The notes under the pieces were generated by a model. That model made no database searches. It had not been told where the DNA came from and worked only from the letters and a program-made list of their open reading frames with translations. A program made the position numbers and the translations under genes. Shown here one piece after another: positions 55,906 through 64,000 of a DNA stretch of 64,000 nt (positions are counted from its first letter, which is position 1; each line of letters begins with the position of its first letter). The stretch comes from an uncultured Chromatiaceae bacterium. GTDB taxonomy: Bacteria > Pseudomonadota > Gammaproteobacteria > Chromatiales > Chromatiaceae. Where the stretch lies: contig CALALB010000001.1 in assembly GCA_937923175.1 (NCBI GenBank), positions 24,747 to 88,746 on the forward strand, given 5' to 3'.

Positions 55906-58182
55906 ATGCGCCCGGCCTTTGCCCTAGGTGTATTTGGGTTTTATCAGTGCCCTCATCTGCCGCCAATCTGGACCACCCTGGGTCTGATTGCGTTCATTGG
56001 TCTGGGTGTTGTTCAGCCGAGGTTTCGGTGGCTCCTGATGGGGGCGTTCGGCTTCGGGTGGGGTTGGTTGCAAGCGGCTCAGCAATTGAGCGCCGAGTTT
56101 CCCGAATCCCTGACCCGCCAAACCCTGTGGGTCGAGGGGCGCATCGCCTCTCTGCCAGTGGCGACAAAGGAGGGTATCAGGTTTGTATTGGACGTCGCCC
56201 GCACCCAGGATGCCCAAGGCCAGATGCTCGAGTTTAAGGGTCGGGTCCGCCTCGGCTGTTATCGCGCTTGCCCCCGCCTGCTGGCAGGGGAGCTTTGGCG
56301 GATCAAGGTCCGACTCAAACCCAGACATGGCTCGCTCAACCCAGGCGGATTGGACTATGAGCGCTGGCTATTCGAGCAAGGGATCGCGGCCACTGGCTAT
56401 CCGGTCGGTCGGGATGCCTGGCAGCGTCTGGATCCCGAGCCAGGCCGCTATGGGCTGAACCGGCTGCGCCAGGCCCTAGCCGAACATCTGGCGCGGGTAT
56501 TGGCTGGATCACCCCAGCTCGGTCTCATCCAGGCCCTGACCTTGGGCGAGCGCGGCGGCCTCGATCCACAACTCTGGGAGACCTTCGCCCGAACGGGGAC
56601 CAGTCATCTGATCGCGATCTCGGGCCTCCATATCGGTCTAGTGGCAGGATTGGCCTTTTGGCTGGCTCGATTCGGATGGTCAGCGAGCCTGGGTCTGACC
56701 CTTTGGCTGGCTGCACCGCGCGCCGCTGCCCTGATCGCCTTTGGCGCAGCCTGCCTCTATGCCGCCTTGGCTGGATTTGCCATCCCGACCCAGCGCGCCC
56801 TGATCATGCTGGCCGTGGTTTTGGGGGCGGTTTTTTGGCAGCGCGCCCTCAGGCCCCTCCAGGCGCTCAGCCTGGCCTTGGTCGGCGTATTGCTGTGGGA
56901 CCCTCCAGCAGTGCTCTCCCCTGGTTTTTGGCTGTCGTTTGGGGCAGTGGCGGTGTTGCTCCTTGCCCTTGCCTACCGCTTGCCAGGCGAACCCCTTTGG
57001 CGACGCCTGACCCAGGCGCAATGGGCGGTGGCGATAGGTCTTTTGCCATTCACTGTCCTATTCTTCGACCGCGCCGCGCTGATCGCACCCCTGGTCAATC
57101 TGATCGCCGTCCCCTTGTTTAGCATCCTGATCCTGCCTGCGGTCTTGGTCACTGCCCTCTTGAGCCTATGCGGGTTAGAGTGGCCCCTGCATTGGGTAGC
57201 TGAATTATTGGGTTGGTGTGTCAAGGCCCTAGAGTGGCTGGCAGCGCTGCCTTGGGCAGCAATTCAGCTTCCTGAATATCCGATCTGGGCCTGGCTGTCG
57301 GTTCTGGGCGGGGCGGTGTCGTTGCTCTCACCCCCTGGCCTGCCGGGGCGCTGGCTGGGGGCTATCCTGCTGTTACCCCTCCTGGTACTCAGACCCGAGC
57401 GCCCCGCCTGGGGAGAGGTCTGGCTGAGCCTGCTCGATGTCGGCCAGGGTTTGGCTGCGGTGGTCGAGACCGCCGAGGGTATCCTGGTCTATGACCCAGG
57501 CCCAGCCCAGCCAGCTGGCTTTGATGCTGGCAGCGCTATCGTCGCCCCTTTTCTTCAGGCAAGGGGTATTACCCGCATCGATCGCCTGGTCATCAGCCAT
57601 GCCGACCGGGATCATGCGGGCGGGGCACGGGGTCTTTTGGCGCGCCTGCCTGCCCAGGACATCCTCTCGGGTGAACCCGAACGCCTCGGTCTTGCCGGAG
57701 TCAAGCCCTGTCTGGCTGGCGATGGCTGGCAATGGTCAGGGGTTGAATTTAGGTTTGTCCACCCTGGGTCATTGGGGCCTCAGGGCAATGATGCCTCCTG
57801 TGTGCTTGAGATCCGCACCGGTCGACAAGGCATCCTGATCACCGGCGATGTCAGTCAGCGCATCGAGGAGCGCCTAGCTGCTCAGCTTAGGCCAGTCAGG
57901 GTATTAATCGCCGGACATCATGGCAGCAAGACCTCGACCTCAGCGCGCCTCTTGGATGCGATCCGCCCGGACTGGGTCCTGTTTTCGGCCGGTTATGCCA
58001 ATCGTTTCGGTTTTCCGTCTGCCGAGGTGCGCCAGCGGACAGCCGAGCGGGGGATTAAAACCCTCAATACCGCAACCGCCGGGGCTATCCAGTTCAAGCT
58101 CGGTCCCTTCGGCTGGATCGAGCCGCCCTGGGCTTATCGTCAACGGGCGGGGCGGCTCTGGACCCATCGCCCCCATGACTAG
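55906..58182 (+). CDS. comEC: DNA uptake channel ComEC/Rec2
   Basis: The 758-residue inner-membrane protein moves single-stranded DNA into the cell during transformation. It has the N-terminal DUF4131 part, the competence domain with LTLGERGGLDPQLWE and HLIAISGLHIGLVAG, about ten helices, and a C-terminal metallo-beta-lactamase-like domain with ISHADRDHAGG and AGHHGSKTSTS. Length is typical. The window also has the pilZ gene, so type IV pilus-based uptake is conceivable. Confidence 0.94.
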   Translation: MRPAFALGVFGFYQCPHLPPIWTTLGLIAFIGLGVVQPRFRWLLMGAFGFGWGWLQAAQQLSAEFPESLTRQTLWVEGRIASLPVATKEGIRFVLDVARTQDAQGQMLEFKGRVRLGCYRACPRLLAGELWRIKVRLKPRHGSLNPGGLDYERWLFEQGIAATGYPVGRDAWQRLDPEPGRYGLNRLRQALAEHLARVLAGSPQLGLIQALTLGERGGLDPQLWETFARTGTSHLIAISGLHIGLVAGLAFWLARFGWSASLGLTLWLAAPRAAALIAFGAACLYAALAGFAIPTQRALIMLAVVLGAVFWQRALRPLQALSLALVGVLLWDPPAVLSPGFWLSFGAVAVLLLALAYRLPGEPLWRRLTQAQWAVAIGLLPFTVLFFDRAALIAPLVNLIAVPLFSILILPAVLVTALLSLCGLEWPLHWVAELLGWCVKALEWLAALPWAAIQLPEYPIWAWLSVLGGAVSLLSPPGLPGRWLGAILLLPLLVLRPERPAWGEVWLSLLDVGQGLAAVVETAEGILVYDPGPAQPAGFDAGSAIVAPFLQARGITRIDRLVISHADRDHAGGARGLLARLPAQDILSGEPERLGLAGVKPCLAGDGWQWSGVEFRFVHPGSLGPQGNDASCVLEIRTGRQGILITGDVSQRIEERLAAQLRPVRVLIAGHHGSKTSTSARLLDAIRPDWVLFSAGYANRFGFPSAEVRQRTAERGIKTLNTATAGAIQFKLGPFGWIEPPWAYRQRAGRLWTHRPHD

Positions 58183-58729
58183 GATCGCCGCCCAAGCGCG
58201 AGGACCCTGCTTCAGTTGGCATGCCATGCACCCCTGACTGTTCGGCAAGCGGCCTGAAGGGGGCATGGGGTTTGACAGGTAGGCCATTGATCCTGGGCGA
58301 TCGCCGCGCGTTGAGCTCCCCTGCCGCCAACAGAGCCGGGATCGACCCCAGACCTAGATGGTTAGAGGCACAACCGGCAGCACGGCTGCGGCCAACAGGG
58401 CGATCGCCAAAGGGATGCGAGTTGGACAGTTCCATGGCGATCCAAACCGATCCCAGGGGAGGCCATGCCATCAAACGTCTATGTCACAGGGGTGACTGCG
58501 CAGACCCAGTCTAACGGGCATCATCCTGGCGAAGGCTACTCAGCCCAGCGGAGGCTCGTCACCCAAGGCCCCTCAGCCCGTCTCCTCCCCGGTCACCCCG
58601 GCGCAGACTGGGGTCCAGTGGTTTTGGATTCCGACCTGCCACGCACTGACGCGCCAGCGTCAACAAAACGGTCGAATCGCGAGCTCAGGACAGTGGCTCG
58701 GAGGCAGGCGTGGTGCTAGCCCTGGCTTT
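58183..58729. other. non-coding region between comEC and cobS
   Basis: No supported gene is found in these 547 bases between convergent genes. The stretch holds a REP-like repeat (58591-58640). An open frame around 58221-58514 has no ribosome binding site and an improbable composition. Confidence 0.55.
58591..58640. repeat. dispersed REP-like repeat, copy 4
   Basis: GGTCACCCCGGCGCAGACTG continues into GGGGTCCAG and a second half TTTTGGATTCCGACC. It belongs to the same family as the copies at 13131, 15621 and 30209. Confidence 0.65.
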
Positions 58730-59479
58730 TTAATGGCTACCCAGGAGGCCGGCAACCGTCAGCAGGCCCAATGATTCGGTCAGTTCGACGACTGCCCCAG
58801 CCGTATCCCCGGTAAAGCCGCCAATGCGTCTTAGCATGGCCTGACGCGCCAACCCAAAGAGCCCCAGGGCAGCCAGGACCAGCACCAACCCGCCCCAGCC
58901 TCCGCTGAGAATGACCGCGCTCCAGGCGAGGAAAAGACTCAACCCAGAGGCGCGCCGCGGTAGATGTCTGGATTGGGCCGCCGCCATGCCCTGCTCCCGG
59001 GCATAGGGGGTTGTCAACAACAGCAGCACTATCTGGGCGCGGGCGAGCAGGGGGATGGCGAGCAACGGCCATCCTGAACCGGTCGGGAGTAGGGCTTGCA
59101 AGGCCGACCACTTGCCGATCAGGGTCAGGACGATGGCAGTCACCCCAGCTGGCCCGCTTGCCGGATCCTTCATGATCGCCAGGGTGCGTGCGCGATCCCC
59201 TAGCCCTCCCACCCAGGCATCAGCGCTGTCCGCCAGTCCATCCAGATGCAAGGCACCGCTTGCCCAAACCCAGAGGATCAGCACCAGGGCCGCTGAGACC
59301 GGCGGCGGGGCATGGGCTAACGGCAGGGCGGCCAACAATACCAGCAGTCCCATGGTCAAACCCACCCAGGGATACCAGGGCACTGAGCGGCCGGTCTCCT
59401 CTGGGCTCGCTGGACCAGGATCAGGGAAGGGCAGGCGCGAGAGAAAGCGCCCAGCGATCCAGAATGCGCGCAGATCCAT
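58730..59479 (-). CDS. cobS: cobalamin synthase
   Basis: Adenosylcobinamide-GDP ribazoletransferase, an inner-membrane enzyme that attaches the lower ligand to finish the cobalamin loop. The 249-residue sequence has ALHLDGLADSADAWVG, KDPASGPAGV and GGFTGDTAGAVVELTE, with several helices. It is last in btuB-cobT-cobC-cobS, three bases after cobC. Confidence 0.95.
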   Translation of the reverse strand: MDLRAFWIAGRFLSRLPFPDPGPASPEETGRSVPWYPWVGLTMGLLVLLAALPLAHAPPPVSAALVLILWVWASGALHLDGLADSADAWVGGLGDRARTLAIMKDPASGPAGVTAIVLTLIGKWSALQALLPTGSGWPLLAIPLLARAQIVLLLLTTPYAREQGMAAAQSRHLPRRASGLSLFLAWSAVILSGGWGGLVLVLAALGLFGLARQAMLRRIGGFTGDTAGAVVELTESLGLLTVAGLLGSH

Positions 59480-59482
59480 CGA

Positions 59483-60094
59483 TCATCCGCTAGGATTTTG
59501 CCCACTGACCAGGGGCCGGTGGTACACCAGGCTTGGTCGGCCAGGCGGCGGATGGAGCCGGATACGGGTCAGACAGGCCGGCGGGACCTCGAGACAGGGC
59601 AATGCGCGATCCCGCATCTGCAAGACCTCGGCGATCAGGACGCGGATCACCCCACCGTGGGTGATCAAGAGGCGATGCGGGGACGGGAGGGCGCAGAGCT
59701 GGCGCCAGCCTGCAAGCACCCGCGCCCGAAAGGCGCCAAGCGGCTCCCCCTGAGGCGGGTTGAAGCCACCTGGGTCAGCGAGAAGGCGTGCAAACTCGGC
59801 CGGTGGGATCTCGGCGGCAGTGAGGCCCTCCCAGACCCCGAAATTGCGCTCGCGAAAGTCATCCATCAGCAGCAAGGGCAGCCCAAGCCTAAGGGCTAGG
59901 GACTCGGCAAAGGCAGCGCAGCGGCGCGAGGGCGAGCTGATAATCTGGGATAGAGTGGCAAGCCCTGCAGTGGCCTGTTCCATCTGATCCCAACCCTCAT
60001 CGCTTAAGGGATCATCGCGACCCCCCCTAAAACAGGGTGCACCCACGCATTCGCCGTGGCGCAGGAGATCGATGAGCGGTAGATCAGCGGTCAT
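59483..60094 (-). CDS. cobC: histidine phosphatase, probable alpha-ribazole phosphatase
   Basis: The 203-residue protein is a histidine (phosphoglycerate mutase-like) phosphatase with LLRHGECVG and the second His in LLITHGGVIRVL. Its place between cobT and cobS suggests it dephosphorylates alpha-ribazole phosphate. ATG 60094 is chosen; a longer frame to 60184 has a charged tail of low plausibility. The ribosome binding site is weak. Confidence 0.85.
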   Translation of the reverse strand: MTADLPLIDLLRHGECVGAPCFRGGRDDPLSDEGWDQMEQATAGLATLSQIISSPSRRCAAFAESLALRLGLPLLLMDDFRERNFGVWEGLTAAEIPPAEFARLLADPGGFNPPQGEPLGAFRARVLAGWRQLCALPSPHRLLITHGGVIRVLIAEVLQMRDRALPCLEVPPACLTRIRLHPPPGRPSLVYHRPLVSGQNPSG

Positions 60095-60184
60095 AGGAAT
60101 GCCATGGCCTTGCTGCTGCGACCTCGATCTCGCCGACCCAGACTGCTTTATCCCTGCGGTTTTGGCAGGGTATAGCGCGATCAA

Positions 60185-61267
60185 TCACCCGCCGCTCGCC
60201 TCACTGACCCCCGCCTCGCCAAAGGTCGCCATCCGTTGATGGATGATACAGGCCATACGCAACAGGGGTACCAGAGCCGCGCTGCCTGTGGCCTCACCCA
60301 ACCGCATTCTGAGATCCAGATAGGGATCGGCATCGAGCGCCTCGAGCATCAGGCGATGTCCAGGCTCAGCCGAGCCATGGGCAAAGAGCATCCAGTCGCG
60401 GGCTGAGCGATTGATACGGGTGGCGGCTAGGGCTGCCGAGGTGATGATAAAGCCATCGACCAGGATGGGTAGTCCAAGCTGGGCGGCGCGGACAAAGGCC
60501 CCGACACTGGCTGCGATATCGAATCCACCGAGCCTGCGCAACAGCTCTAGAGGACTAGACCCCGGCCTGGCATGCAGGGCCAAGGCGCGAGCGATCACCT
60601 GCGCCTTATGGGCCACCCCGGCGGGCGAGAGCCCTGTGCCGGGTCCGGTGAGTTGGGCCGGGTCGAGGTCGAGCAGAGCACAGGCCAGGGCGGTGGCCGG
60701 GGTGGTGTTCCCAATCCCCATCTCGCCGCAGAGCACAAGGCGTGCTCCATCGGCAATCGCGCGCTCGACCGCCTCGCGCCCGATGGTCAATGCCTGGGCA
60801 AGCTGCTCCTCGGTCATCGCCGGCTCCCGCGCGATATTGCCGGTCCCAGGTCCCAGACGGGCCGAGCGCACCTTGGCGACCGGTCCAGGATCGGTCGCAA
60901 TCCCCAGGTCGAAGATCTCCATGGTGGCTCCGATCGCCTCAGCCATCACCGAGATCGCCGCCCCCCCGCGCGCGATGTTATAGAGCATCTGGAGGGTGAC
61001 CTCGCGGGGAAAGAGCGAGACACCCTCGACTGCCACCCCATGATCCGAGACGAATTGTAAGATCCGCACCGGATCGACCGCTGGAAACAGGGTCCCCTGC
61101 ATCCCCGCCAAGCGGATCGCCATCTCCTCCAACCGCCCGAGCGATCCGTGCGGTTTGGTCAGCTGATCCTGACGGTCACGCGCTGCCGCTTCGGTTTGAT
61201 GATCGATGGCTTTAGAGGGTTCAAAGAGCCAATCGAGGTTTGGGTTGATCTCTGGGATTTCGCTCAT
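60185..61267 (-). CDS. cobT: NaMN:DMB phosphoribosyltransferase
   Basis: CobT makes alpha-ribazole phosphate from nicotinate mononucleotide and dimethylbenzimidazole. The 360-residue sequence has KPHGSLGRLEEMAIRLAG, LQFVSDHGVAVEGVS, LCGEMGIGNTTPATAL and the C-terminal family segments. It lies 32 bases after btuB. Confidence 0.95.
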   Translation of the reverse strand: MSEIPEINPNLDWLFEPSKAIDHQTEAAARDRQDQLTKPHGSLGRLEEMAIRLAGMQGTLFPAVDPVRILQFVSDHGVAVEGVSLFPREVTLQMLYNIARGGAAISVMAEAIGATMEIFDLGIATDPGPVAKVRSARLGPGTGNIAREPAMTEEQLAQALTIGREAVERAIADGARLVLCGEMGIGNTTPATALACALLDLDPAQLTGPGTGLSPAGVAHKAQVIARALALHARPGSSPLELLRRLGGFDIAASVGAFVRAAQLGLPILVDGFIITSAALAATRINRSARDWMLFAHGSAEPGHRLMLEALDADPYLDLRMRLGEATGSAALVPLLRMACIIHQRMATFGEAGVSEASGG

Positions 61268-61299
61268 GTTTCTTTCACCTCGGTTGCCTAGGGTAGACC

Positions 61300-63171
61300 C
61301 TATGGGGTTTCATATCTCAGGGTCAGATAAAAGGCCCGCCCTGGCTGGTTATAGAGATAGGCGGTCTCGTAATCGGTATCCAGGGCGTTTTCTAGATTTG
61401 CCTGAAGCCTGAAGGAACGGTCGATCCGATATTCGGCGCGCAGGTCGATGAGCAGATAGGGATCGAGCTCGACCCGATTGGCCAGATCATCAAAACGCCT
61501 GCCAGCCGCAAACAGGGTGATGCCTGCAGACCAGCGCCCAAACTGCCGATCGAGGTCAAGCGATATAGACTGCTCGGCGCGTCGCGGCAGGAGCTTGCCG
61601 CGCAGGCCTGGCGAGCGGTTTTCGGGGTCAAGCAGGGTCAAGGTTGCCTTGGCCAGCCAATCGCCGCGTTTTGCATAGGCGCTTGTCTCAAGACCGCGGA
61701 TTGCGGCCATTCGCACATTGGCTGCCCGATTCAACTCAGCATCATAGGCGATCAGATCATCGATATGGGTGTGATAAAGGCTGATCTCCCAGCCGCCTGC
61801 AAACGCCCAAGCCCCAGCCAGCTCGCCTTTGACTCCCAGCTCCCAAGTGCGCGCCCGTTCGGGTTTAAGATCGGGATTGCCATAGTCCGGATAATACAGG
61901 TCATTCAAGCTTGGAGCCTTAAAGGCCGTCCCATAGGCAAGCCGAATCGACAGGCCCTCGGCAAGTCGATAGCCGAGCGCGGCATTGCCGGTGCCGTGCC
62001 CCCCGAGCTCGCTGTCCTCATCCTGGCGCAGGCTCAGTGCCAACGCCCAGGGCGCACGCGCGAATTGATATTCACCGAAAACGCCCAGGTTGTCCCGAAC
62101 AGCGCGCTGATAATCGATGGTCCCTGAGACCTGATCCTCCCGATGGTCCAAACCGAGCGTCAGTAGCTGCTCAGAGGTCAGTTGCCAGTCGTTTTGCATG
62201 CCTAGGCTGGTGCGTTCGGTCGTAAAGCGGTCAAGAAAATGCGCTGACTCGCCCTCCCTAAAAAAGATCCGCTCCTCATCCAGGCTATAGCCGGTATTCA
62301 GGGTGAGGGTCCAGGGATCTATAGGCTTGAGGATTGTCTTAAGTCCTGCGACGGCGCGTTCAGCGCGCGAGCGATTGCCCGAGAAGGATGAACCATCAAA
62401 GGCCAGGCGGCTGTTGGTCTGCATCAGATTAAACTGCCACTCGGCCCGTTCGCTGGACCTGAATCCGGCGTTGAGGTGAAACCCTAGCTGGCGATAGGGG
62501 TCGCGGTCATCCTCCTCCACCCCGCAGCCGGCGAATGGTTCCGAGCGCCCGCGGCAGGCATCGATCCCTCCCGTTCGCTCAATATTGCCGCCGAGATCCG
62601 CCCAGAGCGACTCGCTGCTTCCGGAAAACCCTGCCGCTGCGCGGGAGGTATCATGGCCGCCAGCGCCAAGCAGCAGGCGCGTCCGCCAAGGGCCCTCGCC
62701 GCGGCGGGTGAAGATCTGGATAACCCCGCCGATCGCCTCCGAGCCATAGAGGCTCGAGCGCGGTCCGCGCACGATCTCGATGCGCTCGATTGCCTCAATC
62801 GGAAGATCGGCAAGCGAAGGATGCCCCGTAGTCGCCGAACCTACTCTAACCCCATCGACTAGTACCAAAACATGATCCGAATTGGTGCCGCGCATAAAAA
62901 CCGAGGCCTGATGACCAGGGCCGCCCGTGCGCGCGATGCTGATCCCGGCAACCTCGCGCAAGAGATCCGGGACCGAGCGGGCCTGGCGGCGCTCGATCTC
63001 GGTGCGATCGATGACAGTCACCGAAGCGAGCGTCTTGGCGGTGAATTCGGCAGTCCGGGTGGCGGTGATCACCACGGGCTCAAGCAGGGTAGGGGAGTCT
63101 TTGGCCCAGGCAGCAAGGACATAAACGGCAAGCGGCAGGCCAAGGGCCGCAAGCCGCGCATGATCGACCAT
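61300..63171 (-). CDS. btuB: TonB-dependent vitamin B12 receptor BtuB
   Basis: The 623-residue outer-membrane protein has a signal sequence (LAALGLPLAVYVLAAWA), a TonB box near EPVVITATRT, the plug domain (SVPDLLREVAGISIARTGGPG, in part; RIEIVRGPRSSLYGSEAIGG, in part) and a beta barrel ending FYLTLRYETP. The substrate is inferred from the riboswitch upstream and cob genes downstream. GGAG is about eight bases before the ATG. It is the first gene of btuB-cobT-cobC-cobS. Confidence 0.92.
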   Translation of the reverse strand: MVDHARLAALGLPLAVYVLAAWAKDSPTLLEPVVITATRTAEFTAKTLASVTVIDRTEIERRQARSVPDLLREVAGISIARTGGPGHQASVFMRGTNSDHVLVLVDGVRVGSATTGHPSLADLPIEAIERIEIVRGPRSSLYGSEAIGGVIQIFTRRGEGPWRTRLLLGAGGHDTSRAAAGFSGSSESLWADLGGNIERTGGIDACRGRSEPFAGCGVEEDDRDPYRQLGFHLNAGFRSSERAEWQFNLMQTNSRLAFDGSSFSGNRSRAERAVAGLKTILKPIDPWTLTLNTGYSLDEERIFFREGESAHFLDRFTTERTSLGMQNDWQLTSEQLLTLGLDHREDQVSGTIDYQRAVRDNLGVFGEYQFARAPWALALSLRQDEDSELGGHGTGNAALGYRLAEGLSIRLAYGTAFKAPSLNDLYYPDYGNPDLKPERARTWELGVKGELAGAWAFAGGWEISLYHTHIDDLIAYDAELNRAANVRMAAIRGLETSAYAKRGDWLAKATLTLLDPENRSPGLRGKLLPRRAEQSISLDLDRQFGRWSAGITLFAAGRRFDDLANRVELDPYLLIDLRAEYRIDRSFRLQANLENALDTDYETAYLYNQPGRAFYLTLRYETP

Positions 63172-63240
63172 CTCAGCTCCTTCATCGATAACACTGGGTC
63201 AGGCACACCCGCCTGACAAAACAGCGGACGGGATGGGTCA

Positions 63241-63305
63241 GCGAGGCATGACAGTGCGCCTCGCACTGCCCGATCCTGCTGTTGGGTTAGGGTATACCCT
63301 AGCCC
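63241..63305 (-). promoter_or_regulatory. probable expression platform of the B12 riboswitch
   Basis: On the minus strand, the hairpin CAGTGCG/CGCACTG (63252-63258, 63262-63268) and the hairpin GCGAGGC/GCCTCGC (63241-63247, 63258-63264) share bases and exclude each other. A third palindrome, TAGGGTATACCCTA (63288-63301), lies between them and the aptamer. This is the layout of an alternative-structure switch. No T tract follows, so control of translation or processing is as likely as termination. Confidence 0.5.
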
Positions 63306-63314
63306 CCATCCCAA

Positions 63315-63510
63315 GGCCCTTGGCCGGTCTCCGGGCTTGCGGGTGGGATGGGCTGAACCATCCCAGACGCAGCGCCTTCCCATGGGAATCCCCACAGTGG
63401 CTGGGTGCTGCGCCTTGACTCGCCTACCGTTGCGGGGGCAGCGCCGGCATTCCTGGTCAAACCCCAGGTCACCGGCTTCCCGTTTAACCCTTGCAGAGAA
63501 CCTGCAGGCA
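63315..63510 (-). promoter_or_regulatory. cobalamin (AdoCbl) riboswitch aptamer
   Basis: Reading the minus strand, the order is GGTTCTCTGC, TTAAACGGGAAGCCGGTG, CTGCCCCCGCAACGGTA, CAGCCACTGTGGGGATTCCC and the B12 box AGCCCGGAGACCGGCC (63322-63337), which are the conserved pieces of the cobalamin riboswitch in the right order. It lies about 140 bases upstream of the btuB start and would lower btuB and cob expression when adenosylcobalamin binds. Boundaries are approximate. Confidence 0.93.
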
Positions 63511-63652
63511 GCACCAAGAGCAAAAGCGGGATTATAGATCAAATATCCACAACGGCCCTGAGATATCCACCCCCAGTTCTGGACGGGCCGTTTGCAGCTC
63601 GCGTGCAATCGCTCTCTGGACTGAGCTAGCAAGCCGATTGCTCTTAACAGAG

Positions 63653-63716
63653 TCAGTCCCTTTCATATCCTTGGTTGGGGAGGGAAATAGAGAAGGGACT
63701 GAGGTGGTATAACCTC
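63653..63716. repeat. inverted repeats between groL and the riboswitch
   Basis: TCAGTCCCTT (63653-63662) pairs with AAGGGACTGA (63693-63702), a 10-bp stem with a 30-base loop; directly after it GAGGT (63701-63705) pairs with ACCTC (63712-63716). No gene overlaps them. Their function is unknown; they may form part of the btuB promoter region or a protein-binding site. Confidence 0.5.
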
Positions 63717-63726
63717 AACCCTGCCC

Positions 63727-63754
63727 ATAAAAAACCCGGCCCAGGGGCCGGGTT
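63727..63754 (-). terminator. rho-independent terminator of groL
   Basis: On the minus strand AACCCGGCC and GGCCGGGTT (63746-63754 and 63733-63741) form a 9-bp stem with a four-base loop, followed by a run of T (complement of A at 63729-63734). It lies 28 bases after the groL stop codon. Confidence 0.88.
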
Positions 63755-63781
63755 GACCAGATCGACCGAGTCGATGGGCGA

Positions 63782-64000
63782 TCAGTAGTCCATGTCATCC
63801 ATTCCGCCGCCCGCTGGGGTAGTAGCGGGTTTTTCCTTCTTGGGTTCCTCGGCGACCATGGCCTCGGTGGTGATCATGAGGCCGGCGACCGAGGCGGCGT
63901 TTTGCAGGGCGGTGCGGGTAACCTTGGTCGGGTCGAGCACGCCCATGGCCATCATATCGCCGAACTCACCCGTGGCGGCGTTATAGCCAAAGTTGCCGCT
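63782..64000 (-). CDS. groL: chaperonin GroEL, C-terminal part
   Basis: The last 72 codons of groL enter from the right edge. [40 protein letters not shown] and the tail GGGMDDMDY are the GroEL C-terminus. GroEL folds substrate proteins, RuBisCO among them. The start lies outside the window; the gene continues beyond 64000. Confidence 0.97.
   Translation of the reverse strand, partial: SGNFGYNAATGEFGDMMAMGVLDPTKVTRTALQNAASVAGLMITTEAMVAEEPKKEKPATTPAGGGMDDMDY

Noticed and set aside
63069..63632. A 187-codon frame on the minus strand over the riboswitch
   Set aside because: The stretch is explained by the cobalamin riboswitch and the btuB start; composition is not protein-like.
1..64000. CRISPR arrays, tRNA or rRNA genes, insertion sequences, phage genes
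   Set aside because: No regularly spaced direct repeats, cloverleaf sequences, rRNA signatures or transposase/integrase genes were seen on either strand by eye.

Overview
The window is a stretch of chromosome from a purple sulfur gammaproteobacterium, most likely a member of the Chromatiaceae. The evidence is a pufBALMC photosynthesis operon with a tetraheme reaction-centre cytochrome, light-harvesting 1 (LH1) chains resembling those of Thermochromatium tepidum (compared from memory), and a RuBisCO-like protein of the phototroph (IV-Photo) type, all set among ordinary gammaproteobacterial housekeeping genes. Genes are packed tightly: many start codons overlap the previous stop codon, and three tail-to-tail gene pairs overlap by 29-40 bp. 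I saw no rRNA, tRNA, CRISPR array, transposase or prophage.

Layout. 1-4.3 kb: probable end of bchZ, a puf control region with a perfect TGT-N12-ACA (CrtJ/PpsR-type) operator over a -35 box, pufB, pufA, a double hairpin, pufL, pufM, pufC and a terminator. 4.3-8 kb: a YjbQ-family gene, the RuBisCO-like gene overlapping idi, and lipA. 8-11.5 kb (minus): murU, a SulP anion transporter and purC. 11.5-19.3 kb: ridA, mltB, recG, a minus-strand AMMECR1/Memo pair and slt. 19.4-25.1 kb: a small hypothetical gene, a J-domain membrane protein, fxsA, cutA, a DsbD with two N-terminal domains, and a TlpA-type thioredoxin. 25.3-35.4 kb: aroQ-accB-accC followed by a MoxR/DUF58/DUF4381/BatA/BatB/BatD operon. 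35.4-36.9 kb: folK, an orphan FixJ-type regulator and a possible small RNA.

37-47 kb is the classic yceD-rpmF-plsX-fabH-fabD-fabG-acpP-fabF-pabC-mltG-tmk-holB-pilZ cluster. 47-53 kb: ppsA (minus), an Ala/Pro/Glu-rich membrane-anchored protein that looks like a cytochrome c5 anchor without its heme domain, an unrecognised gene and an OmpA-like lipoprotein-type gene region. 53-58 kb: lolC-lolD, a DUF2062 membrane protein and comEC. 58.7-63.5 kb (minus): btuB-cobT-cobC-cobS behind a cobalamin riboswitch. The window ends inside groL.

The most interesting items are the four-base overlap of the RuBisCO-like gene with isopentenyl-diphosphate isomerase (a possible sulfur-salvage/isoprenoid link), the duplicated DsbD alpha domain, the heme-less anchor protein with an internal duplication, the J-domain/NTF2-like-looking membrane protein, and the mutually exclusive hairpins downstream of the cobalamin riboswitch. 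Start codons were chosen by eye from family length and ribosome binding sites; all family assignments are from recognition, not database searches.
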